Made by a program: the position numbers and the translations under genes. A DNA stretch of 5,354 nucleotides from NCBI GenBank assembly GCA_002348315.1, contig DEAW01000010.1, positions 7,017-12,370 of the forward strand. The letters run 5' to 3'. Source of the stretch: Planctomycetaceae bacterium UBA2972. GTDB lineage: Bacteria > Planctomycetota > Planctomycetia > Pirellulales > Pirellulaceae. Shown one piece after another: positions 1 through 4,763 of the stretch; within the stretch, counting starts at the first letter, position 1; every line of letters starts with the position of its first letter. The notes under the pieces are model-generated. The model was not told the origin of the DNA, did not search any database, and worked only from the letters and a program-made list of their open reading frames with translations.

Positions 1-1431
1 GACGATGAGAAAATAGTAGAACGCCTCAAGTTTATCCTTAGTCAGGAAAACCGAGTGGCGGAGGATGCCGCAGTTACGATGTTAGCACGGCGTGCCTATG
101 GCTCCTTGCGAGACAGCCAGTCGCTGCTGGAACAACTGCTGTCGTATAGTGCTCGCGAAATTACCGTCGATGATGTGCACCACCTACTTGGAACTTCGGA
201 TAGCGGCAAAATTCTGGATTTGCTGGAAGCACTGGCTTGTCGAAGTGCCAGCAATGCTTTGGGAATTCTCGCGGAGTTCTGGAAAACAGGCTCAGAACCA
301 GAGCGGCTTTCCGAGCAGATACTAGGAGTCTATCGGGATTTGTTATCTGCCAGTGTGGGCTGTCAAGCTGACATGATGCAGTACACCCAGCTAAACGAAT
401 TCAATCGAGTGGAACAACTTGCTGCAAATCTTGGCAAACAAACGTTGTTGGCCTCGCTAGAGATTATGCAGGAAATGTTACGGCGTGTGCGTAATACAAC
501 GAAAGTGAGAATATTGGTGGAGACGGCGATCGTACGTCTTGCCAGTCTGGAAGAACTCGACCGAATTGAGCAGTGGCTCAACGTGCTGCAAAGTCCGGAA
601 ATGAAAGAGTTTGCAAATAGTAATCTGGTGATTGTTCCGGGGGGAATTTCATCACAGCAGGCATCCACAACTCAAAAAAAAAATGACCTGACTGAACCTG
701 CGAATCCTTGGCCGGTCGACACTCCCCAACCGCAAAGTAATCAGGTCAGTCATGCTGATGGTCCTACCGACGCGGTCGGTCCTGCTGCCATTGATTCTGG
801 CGTGGAACAGAATACGCCAGAACCGAATTTAAAACCGTCCGCCGACAATGGGTTAGATAACCCGGCCAACAACAATAACAAGGTAGTAGAACAAGTCGCT
901 TCTCCAGCGGATGCTGCTCAACGCGTGGAACCAACGTCACTGCCACCAAGATCGGTCGAGAATAATCCAGCGGCTCCTGTGGATTCGGGAACGCAAGCGA
1001 CGATCCAGCCTGAGCATACTTTTAATGTTACCAATGAAAATGTGTTGGCTGTGTGGGAGCGAGTTTGCCAGAATCTGGATGATTTAACTGCCAGCACTCT
1101 TCAATCTGCTCAATCTGTAGCAATTTCCGTGCCAAACCATCTGGTCGTAAAATTTCCTTCGCACTATACTTTCCAAAAAGACGCCTGCGAACGACCTGAA
1201 CGGCGAGTTAAGCTTGAAGACGAGCTTTACCGTCTCACGGGAAATCGTTTTCGAGTCACTTTTGAACTGCTTCCCGAATCAGTGCAATCGCAACCGGTTG
1301 TTCAGGAGGGGGGAGTGAAGACGACTCGACAGCGAAGACGGGAAGCCGAACAGCACCCGATGGTTCAACAGGCAGCCGAAACGTTCGGAGCCGAAGTTGT
1401 TCGTGTCGATCAAACGCGACGGCGTCAATAA
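1..1431 (+). CDS. dnaX: DNA polymerase III subunits tau/gamma (DnaX), 5' truncated by window edge
   Basis: This is the clamp-loader ATPase subunit that loads the beta clamp and, in its long form, links polymerase cores to the helicase. The reading frame is open from the first base, so the start lies outside the window. By homology about 180-200 residues, including the Walker A and B motifs, are missing. Of the 476 residues seen, the sensor-2 motif GSLRD is at 34-38 (family consensus GSxRDALSLLDQ; here SQSLLEQ follows, a mild variant). The helical domain III spans about 55-210. A Pro/Asn/Gln-rich linker spans about 213-346, and a tau-type C-terminal domain about 347-428. The end, HPMVQQAAETFGAEVVRV, is typical of DnaX tails. 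A GTG at 55 could be mistaken for a start, but the sequence before it is clearly DnaX. A ten-A run sits at codons 225-228. ybaB follows after 99 bases. Identification is very secure. Confidence 0.96.
   Translation, partial: DDEKIVERLKFILSQENRVAEDAAVTMLARRAYGSLRDSQSLLEQLLSYSAREITVDDVHHLLGTSDSGKILDLLEALACRSASNALGILAEFWKTGSEPERLSEQILGVYRDLLSASVGCQADMMQYTQLNEFNRVEQLAANLGKQTLLASLEIMQEMLRRVRNTTKVRILVETAIVRLASLEELDRIEQWLNVLQSPEMKEFANSNLVIVPGGISSQQASTTQKKNDLTEPANPWPVDTPQPQSNQVSHADGPTDAVGPAAIDSGVEQNTPEPNLKPSADNGLDNPANNNNKVVEQVASPADAAQRVEPTSLPPRSVENNPAAPVDSGTQATIQPEHTFNVTNENVLAVWERVCQNLDDLTASTLQSAQSVAISVPNHLVVKFPSHYTFQKDACERPERRVKLEDELYRLTGNRFRVTFELLPESVQSQPVVQEGGVKTTRQRRREAEQHPMVQQAAETFGAEVVRVDQTRRRQ
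674..683 (+). promoter_or_regulatory. A10 slippery run in dnaX, probable gamma/tau switch site
   Basis: There are ten consecutive A residues. Reading in frame, the codons are CAA AAA AAA AAT, which contains a perfect A AAA AAA heptamer at 675-681. A -1 shift, or one added A in the mRNA, gives one more Lys and then UGA at 684-686. A +1 shift, or one lost A, gives Met-Thr and then UGA at 689-691. Either event releases a protein ending at the domain III/linker border, which is the size expected of gamma. It is established that E. coli dnaX makes gamma by -1 frameshifting at A AAA AAG, and that Thermus thermophilus does so by transcriptional slippage on an A9 run. That this run works the same way is an inference. 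Confidence 0.72.
684..748 (+). repeat. Inverted repeat immediately downstream of the dnaX A10 run
   Basis: TGACCTGA at 684-691 is perfectly complementary to TCAGGTCA at 741-748 (8 bp, 49-base loop). An alternative 7-bp pairing uses 689-695 with 746-752. The 5' arm contains both out-of-frame UGA stops. A small inner stem (713-716 with 729-732) is possible. The stem starts only 2 bases after the heptamer, closer than the usual 5-9 base spacing for a ribosomal frameshift stimulator. It may therefore assist slippage only weakly, or be incidental. Confidence 0.4.
766..780 (+). repeat. Short perfect hairpin within the dnaX linker
   Basis: ACCGAC at 766-771 pairs with GTCGGT at 775-780 around the 3-base loop GCG. 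The stem is 6 bp and GC-rich, about 80 bases after the A10 run. No T-tract follows, so it is not a terminator. It may be chance or part of the folded region downstream of the slippery site. Confidence 0.3.
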
Positions 1432-1474
1432 CAATTCAACAGCATTCATGGATCTTGTGAGGATGCATGAATTG
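1432..1474 (+). repeat. Two-part inverted repeat in the dnaX-ybaB gap
   Basis: The repeat starts at the base after the dnaX stop. CAATTCA (1432-1438) pairs with TGAATTG (1468-1474), and inside this GCATTC (1442-1447) pairs with GGATGC (1461-1466, one G-T). The loop is 13 bases and the asymmetric bulge is 3 bases against 1. The total is 13 bp of stem. No T-run follows, so it is not a classical intrinsic terminator. It could separate or stabilise the dnaX and ybaB messages, or bind a regulator. Confidence 0.45.
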
Positions 1475-1497
1475 TGAGATGAGAGTGGACACGCTTG

Positions 1498-1509
1498 GTT
1501 TCCGGAAAC
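1498..1509 (+). repeat. 12-bp perfect palindrome upstream of ybaB
   Basis: GTTTCCGGAAAC is self-complementary over all 12 bases and lies 21 bases before the ybaB ATG, just upstream of its ribosome binding site. It could be an operator, but no promoter hexamers are evident around it, and one palindrome of this length is weak evidence. Confidence 0.25.
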
Positions 1510-1530
1510 TGAAGGACGAGGTGTAGCGAC

Positions 1531-1887
1531 ATGTTTAAATCACTGGGAAACATTGCTTCCATGATGAAGCAGGCTCAGCAAATGGGCGGCAAATTAGAGG
1601 AAGTGAATCAGAAGTTGGCTGCTGAAAGAGTGTCAGGTGATGCTGGTGCAGGGATGGTCACTGTGGAAATGAATGGACTGGGGGAAGTACTACAGGTTTC
1701 CATCGATCCGGCTCTATTCGAAAAGCAGGATGCAGAGCTCATGGAGGATCTGGTCCGGGCAGCGATGAATACCACCAAGGAAAAAACCAAAGAAGTGCAT
1801 GCTCGTATCACACAGGAGTTGACCGCAGGAATGAACATTCCTGGGCTGGAACAGGCATTAGAACAGTTTGGTAATCAGGCAGATTAG
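1531..1887 (+). CDS. ybaB: YbaB/EbfC family nucleoid-associated DNA-binding protein
   Basis: A 118-residue protein of the YbaB/EbfC family, which are small homodimeric DNA-binding proteins that coat the nucleoid and are almost always encoded between dnaX and recR. The length is close to the family's usual 100-115. The N-terminal helix MFKSLGNIASMMKQAQQM, the middle strand segment around residues 41-58 (GMVTVEMNGLGEVLQVSI) and the final helices rich in charged residues fit the family. The ATG at 1531 is supported by GAGG at 1518-1521 with 9 bases spacing, and by family alignment at the first residue. It lies 99 bases after dnaX and 11 bases before recR, and its TAG stop overlaps the recR ribosome binding site (TAGGA), which implies translational coupling. 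The exact cellular role is not defined by sequence. Confidence 0.93.
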   Translation: MFKSLGNIASMMKQAQQMGGKLEEVNQKLAAERVSGDAGAGMVTVEMNGLGEVLQVSIDPALFEKQDAELMEDLVRAAMNTTKEKTKEVHARITQELTAGMNIPGLEQALEQFGNQAD

Positions 1888-1898
1888 GAACGAAGCCC

Positions 1899-2498
1899 GT
1901 GACACAACTCTCTGAATCCGTAACTGAATTGATTGCTCAATTATCCAAGCTTCCGGGGATCGGGCGAAAGACTGCCGAACGTTTGGCGTATCATCTCCTG
2001 CGAGTGAACAAAACGGAAGCGTTGGCCTTCGCCGAGGCGATACGCAATGTGCGAGAAAACGTCAGGTATTGCAGTATCTGTTTTAATCTAGCCGAAAGCG
2101 AAGTTTGTACTATCTGTGAAGACAGTCGCCGGGATCAATCGACTCTTTGTATTGTTGAACAACCACGGGATCTAATGTCTTTAGAGCAGGCCGGAGTCTT
2201 CAGTGGCCTCTATCACGTCCTGTTGGGAAGAATTGCGCCGCTCGAGGGAATCGGTCCCGAGCAGCTTACGATTGATCCTTTGATTGACCGCGTCCGTGAA
2301 GGGGCCATTAAAGAGGTGATTATGGCAACTAACCCCACCGTCGAAGGCGACGGAACTGCATTGCACATTTCCAACCTGCTGAGTAATTACGATGTCACGA
2401 TTACTCGTCTGGCCCGTGGAATTACCACAGGCAGTATTCTTGAATTTACGAATAAGGAGATCCTGGCAGACGCGATTGCCGGCAGACAGAAATACTAA
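1899..2498 (+). CDS. recR: Recombination mediator protein RecR
   Basis: RecR acts with RecO (and RecF) to load RecA on SSB-coated single-stranded DNA in gap repair. The 199-residue length is standard. In order: a helix-hairpin-helix with LPGIGRKTAERLAYHLL at 18-34; a four-cysteine zinc finger (C58, C61, C70, C73); a Toprim domain beginning STLCIVEQPRDLMSLE at 81-96, with the conserved Glu87 and Asp91; and the loop NPTVEGDGTALHI at 145-157. The C-terminal part reads LARGITTGSILEF where many bacteria have LARGxPxGGxLEY, a lineage variant rather than damage. The GTG start at 1899 follows AGGA at 1886-1889 with 9 bases spacing, and it places the family N-terminus correctly. It probably shares one transcript with ybaB. 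Confidence 0.96.
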   Translation: MTQLSESVTELIAQLSKLPGIGRKTAERLAYHLLRVNKTEALAFAEAIRNVRENVRYCSICFNLAESEVCTICEDSRRDQSTLCIVEQPRDLMSLEQAGVFSGLYHVLLGRIAPLEGIGPEQLTIDPLIDRVREGAIKEVIMATNPTVEGDGTALHISNLLSNYDVTITRLARGITTGSILEFTNKEILADAIAGRQKY

Positions 2499-2537
2499 CG
2501 TCTGACACGGTCAACGGTGCGTCCACCAGTTCCAACC

Positions 2538-4031
2538 ATGCGTTTTTCGCTGGGACAATTTACATCACAGAAGCAGATTCAAAAACTGGCTCCCCGGATG
2601 ATCCAGTCCATGGAGATTCTGCAACTGCCGGTTTTGGAACTGCAGGAACGTATTGATCAGGAAATGACTGAAAACCCGGTTTTGGAAGAAATCGAGGTTG
2701 AACAGGAAGAACTCGAAGGAGCCGAGGCATTGCAGGCGGCTGAGCAGTCTGCAGAATCAGAAGGCGAGTCTGAATTGATTGTTGATGAGGATTCCAACAA
2801 CGCCGACGATTTTGAACGCCTCGACGATCTGGATCAGGAGATTCCGGATTATTTTGATGAACAGCCACGTTTGAGTGTCAATCGAGTTCAGGAATTCTCC
2901 GATCGCTATCACGATACGATGGCCAATATTTCGCAGCGAGGTATCACGCTGTATGATCACTTGCTGCTGCAGTTGCGGGAATTAGATTTGCCGGTCGAAT
3001 TGTTGACGATGGCAGAGAGAATCGCATCTTCGCTGGATGCAGAAGGTGGCGGGTATTTGAAACTACCACTGGAAAGCCTGATACGTAACGATTTGGACGA
3101 ACAGCAGCTTGCCATCGCTCAGCAGGCCCTCGACGTAGTCCAGCAACTCGACCCTCCCGGAGTGGCCGCTAGAAACCTTGAAGAGTGTTTATTGTTACAG
3201 CTTTCGGTGGAGGATCCGTTTTATCGAGAGCTGCATTTACTCATCACCAATCATTTGGAGGATCTCGAGCACAATCGTTTGCCGTTGATTCAGAAACAGA
3301 CTGGAATGAGTATTGAGGACATCCAGTTGATTTGGGAAGAATTGCGGCAGTTAAATCCAAAGCCTGCTGCAAGTTTCGTGGAGAAACCAGTGATGTCGGT
3401 CGTCCCGGATCTGTTCGTTCATCGCGACGATGACGGTCGGTATGTGGTGACGGTGGAAGAACGCGACATTCCACAACTCTGTATTAGTAACTACTACCGT
3501 CGCCGTTTGAAGGCTGCAGATGCGAACAAAGAAGAAAAGGATTTTCTTCGCCGAAAACTAAACGGAGCTCAGTGGCTCATTGAAGCGATCCAACAGCGGC
3601 AGGCCACGTTACTCAAAGTGTCTCAGGCAATTGTCGATCATCAATATCGCGTTATCGATGATGGATTGGAAGCGATTGTCCCCTTGAAGATGCAGCAGAT
3701 CGCCGACACGGTTAGTGTTCATGTCACCACCGTCAGTCGCGCTGTGGATGATAAATGGATTCAAACTCCGCGAGGTATCTTTCCCTTGAGGGGATTCTTT
3801 GTTGGTGGTACGACCGGTGAGGATGGGGAAGATGTTGCCTGGGATAATATTCGCACAAAACTTCAGGAGATCATTGACCAGGAAGACAAAGCCAAGCCTC
3901 ACAGTGATGATGAACTGGTCCGACGACTCAAAGCAGCCGGGTTGTCGGTTGCTCGTCGAACGGTGACTAAATATCGTAAGAAGATGGGAATCCCCAGTTC
4001 TCGCCAACGTAAAGACTGGGGTAAGGTGTAA
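2538..4031 (+). CDS. rpoN: RNA polymerase sigma-54 factor RpoN
   Basis: This is the alternative sigma factor that directs RNA polymerase to -24/-12 promoters and needs AAA+ activators. From the ATG at 2538 it has 497 residues, typical of the family. Region I at 1-50 is Gln/Leu-rich (LAPRMIQSMEILQLP at about 17-31). Region II at 50-115 is very acidic. The core-binding domain spans about 125-340. The DNA-binding helix-turn-helix (MQQIADTVSVHVTTVSRAV) is at about 385-403, followed by FPLRGFF. The RpoN box ARRTVTKYRK at 472-481 differs from E. coli ARRTVAKYRE at two positions. An in-frame GTG at 2517 would add seven residues (MRPPVPT). I prefer the ATG because family proteins begin with MRxSL. 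Neither start has a clear Shine-Dalgarno sequence, so translation may depend on coupling to recR, which ends 39 bases upstream. The function is secure; the exact start is not. Confidence 0.96.
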   Translation: MRFSLGQFTSQKQIQKLAPRMIQSMEILQLPVLELQERIDQEMTENPVLEEIEVEQEELEGAEALQAAEQSAESEGESELIVDEDSNNADDFERLDDLDQEIPDYFDEQPRLSVNRVQEFSDRYHDTMANISQRGITLYDHLLLQLRELDLPVELLTMAERIASSLDAEGGGYLKLPLESLIRNDLDEQQLAIAQQALDVVQQLDPPGVAARNLEECLLLQLSVEDPFYRELHLLITNHLEDLEHNRLPLIQKQTGMSIEDIQLIWEELRQLNPKPAASFVEKPVMSVVPDLFVHRDDDGRYVVTVEERDIPQLCISNYYRRRLKAADANKEEKDFLRRKLNGAQWLIEAIQQRQATLLKVSQAIVDHQYRVIDDGLEAIVPLKMQQIADTVSVHVTTVSRAVDDKWIQTPRGIFPLRGFFVGGTTGEDGEDVAWDNIRTKLQEIIDQEDKAKPHSDDELVRRLKAAGLSVARRTVTKYRKKMGIPSSRQRKDWGKV

Positions 4032-4044
4032 CTTCACACAGTAC

Positions 4045-4200
4045 GAATGCGTATTGTTTATCTAATGCGTACACTTTGGCTTATCAGAAATCCTGATTTT
4101 TCTTTGCTTAATTGCCTGAGTCCTAAGCTCATGGGCGAAACGTACAGATTCTGTAATACGTGCAGATGTTTTCTTAGGGGAATTTAGCCTAATACGTACA
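4045..4200 (+). repeat. Cluster of short direct repeats, consensus TAATRCGTRCA
   Basis: Three copies fit the consensus exactly: 4063-4073, 4154-4164 and 4190-4200. Two more fit at 8 of 11 positions: 4045-4055, and one at 4136-4146 whose CGTACA end is intact. All five are on the same strand. Measured at the CGT core, the intervals are 18, 73, 18 and 36 bases, so several are multiples of 18. The layout is that of repeated protein-binding sites (operator array or iteron-like). The binding protein is unknown. Confidence 0.5.
4083..4105 (+). terminator. Candidate intrinsic terminator after rpoN
   Basis: ATCAG (4083-4087) pairs with CTGAT (4093-4097) around a 5-base loop, and the 3' side runs into TTTTT C TTT. 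It begins 52 bases after the rpoN stop, where the end of the operon is expected. The 5-bp stem is short and AT-rich, so termination may be inefficient. Confidence 0.4.
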
Positions 4201-4293
4201 ACGGTTTCCGCTGATTTTACAGGAATCATCCAACAAAGCGGCATCGTTTACGGAACTTCCTAAAGTATTACCCCCGGAACAATCGACAAATAA

Positions 4294-4370
4294 CTCTGAG
4301 AGGTCATTTTTGTTATTTCTCGAATAGTCTCTATTCAAGTCATAACAAACCCACCAAAGACCTCTCAGGG
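4294..4370 (+). repeat. Long nested hairpin (three stacked stems)
   Basis: The outer arms are CTGAGAGGTC (4296-4305) with GACCTCTCAG (4359-4368), a perfect 10-bp match extended by T-G and C-G to 4294/4370. The middle arms are TTTGTTAT (4309-4316) with ATAACAAA (4342-4349), a perfect 8-bp match. The inner arms are GAATAG (4322-4327) with CTATTC (4331-4336), a perfect 6-bp match with loop TCT. Three nested perfect stems in 77 bases are unlikely by chance and suggest a folded RNA, a transcript 3' end or a palindromic DNA element. The strand is not determined by the sequence. Confidence 0.55.
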
Positions 4371-4390
4371 GGGATCTTCTTGGTGTTTAT
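4352..4390 (+). terminator. Terminator-like hairpin that competes with the nested hairpin
   Basis: CACCAA (4352-4357) pairs with TTGGTG (4380-4385), AGA (4358-4360) with TCT (4375-4377), and CCTC (4361-4364) with GGGG (4370-4373, one T-G), leaving a 5-base loop and small bulges. TTTAT follows. The 5' arm includes part of GACCTCTCAG, which is also the 3' arm of the outer stem of the nested hairpin, so the two folds exclude each other. The short T-tract makes terminator activity uncertain. Confidence 0.35.
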
Positions 4391-4403
4391 CTCAATACCG
4401 GAA

Positions 4404-4444
4404 GAGAATGTGATGTGATCATGACCCGTTCATATCACGTTCTT
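4404..4444 (+). repeat. Strong imperfect inverted repeat / hairpin
   Basis: GAATGTGATGTGA (4406-4418) pairs with TCATATCACGTTC (4430-4442): 13 consecutive pairs, two of them G-T, with an 11-base loop. A-T and G-T extend the stem outward to 4404/4444. No T-run follows. It could be an RNA stem. The TGTGAT and ATCACG half-sites also resemble a dyad operator in general form, though the spacing does not match the CRP/FNR pattern. Confidence 0.5.
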
Positions 4445-4445
4445 G

Positions 4446-4543
4446 AAGAGACTCTCTTTATGTACTTACGCCGAAGTACTCCAGTTCATCATTGAGCTGC
4501 CTTAGCACAAGTTCGTCCATGCACGTTAGAGCACGACGATTGT
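4446..4543 (+). repeat. Run of four smaller hairpins
   Basis: AAGAG (4446-4450) pairs with CTCTT (4454-4458). GTACTT (4462-4467) pairs with AAGTAC (4474-4479), a perfect 6-bp match. CAGTTCA (4482-4488) pairs with TGAGCTG (4493-4499), a 7-bp match with one T-G and a 4-base loop. ACAA+TCGTC (4507-4510, 4513-4517) pairs with GACGA+TTGT (4535-4543), 9 bp with a 2-base bulge. Each alone could be chance. Placed back to back after two larger hairpins, they suggest one structured transcript. Confidence 0.3.
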
Positions 4544-4642
4544 CAAAGGAAGTGAATCGATGGATTGGTTCTGATTGTGTTGTCCGGATGGATCCAGGCA
4601 AAACAATAAAACACAAATGGAAGCGAGTTTATTAGTACCCCA

Positions 4643-4706
4643 ACCCAGTGACTTGTCGTGATTTGTTCCCCCACAATGAATCGCAAGCCAACAACAAGTC
4701 AGGGGT
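4643..4706 (+). promoter_or_regulatory. Long hairpin in the leader of the HTH-receiver gene
   Basis: TGACTTGT (4649-4656) pairs perfectly with ACAAGTCA (4694-4701). ACCC (4643-4646) with GGGT (4703-4706) extends it outside a small internal loop. Inside, GTGATT (4658-4663) pairs with AATCGC (4679-4684, one T-G). It ends 57 bases before the start codon at 4764. It could be an operator dyad or a 5' UTR structure that controls translation. Confidence 0.45.
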
Positions 4707-4708
4707 CA

Positions 4709-4726
4709 GAGCACCTGCGGGTGTTC
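4709..4726 (+). promoter_or_regulatory. Hairpin with UNCG-type tetraloop upstream of the last gene
   Basis: GAGCACC (4709-4715) pairs with GGTGTTC (4720-4726): 7 bp, one G-T, closing C-G pair and loop TGCG. C(UGCG)G belongs to the unusually stable UNCG tetraloop class. It lies two bases after the preceding long hairpin and 26 bases before the ribosome binding site. There is no T-tract, so it is more likely a 5' UTR element than a terminator. Confidence 0.4.
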
Positions 4727-4752
4727 AACAAAGAAGTCACCGAGAGAGAATT

Positions 4753-4756
4753 GGAG
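4753..4756 (+). promoter_or_regulatory. Ribosome binding site of the HTH-receiver gene
   Basis: GGAG (within TTGGAG) lies 7 bases before the ATG at 4764, which fixes the start of the following gene. The site is left unpaired by the two upstream hairpins. Confidence 0.6.
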
Positions 4757-4763
4757 TGCCGAA

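Larger units (their letters stand above)
4032..4763. other. 732-base intergenic region with repeats and hairpins, no recognised gene
   Basis: No reading frame here resembles a known protein, and the small frames that exist lack good ribosome binding sites. The region contains, in order: a candidate rpoN terminator at about 4083-4105; an 11-base repeated word between 4045 and 4200; a hairpin-dense tract at about 4288-4545; a stretch at 4546-4640 with only a weak promoter-like pair (TTGTCC at 4580-4585, AACAAT at 4602-4607); and leader hairpins at 4643-4726 before the last gene. The region looks regulatory or RNA-coding rather than protein-coding. Confidence 0.6.

Noticed and set aside
55..57. 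GTG at 55 as the start of dnaX
   Set aside because: The frame is open from base 1 and the residues before the GTG (for example VERLKFILSQE) already match the DnaX sequence upstream of the sensor-2 region, so the gene is cut by the window edge rather than starting here.
363..668. 101-codon minus-strand frame opposite dnaX, and similar frames opposite ybaB, recR, rpoN and the last gene
   Set aside because: These lie antisense to confidently identified genes, show no domain, and are shadows of the coding strand.
4076..4095. Sigma-54 promoter (TGGC near 4077) in the spacer after rpoN
   Set aside because: The GG is not followed by GC at the required 10-base spacing. No convincing -24/-12 element was found in the spacer.
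4062..4244. 60-codon minus-strand reading frame in the intergenic region
   Set aside because: It is a basic peptide without a recognisable domain, it overlaps the repeated TAATRCGTRCA words and the candidate terminator, and there is no sign of codon selection. It is better explained as an open frame by chance.
4421..4495. 24-codon frame (MTRSYHVLEETLF...) as a leader peptide
   Set aside because: It lies inside the hairpin tract. The only purine-rich site, GGAAG at 4400-4404, is too far upstream, and no run of regulatory codons is seen.
4580..4607. Sigma-70-like promoter TTGTCC / AACAAT upstream of the HTH-receiver gene
   Set aside because: Each hexamer matches the consensus at only 4 of 6 positions with a 16-base spacer, which is common by chance. 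It is mentioned in the intergenic entry but not called.
4519..4635. 38-codon frame (MHVRARRLSKEV...) as a small protein
   Set aside because: No ribosome binding site precedes the ATG, no family was recognised, and the 5' part overlaps a possible stem at 4507-4543.
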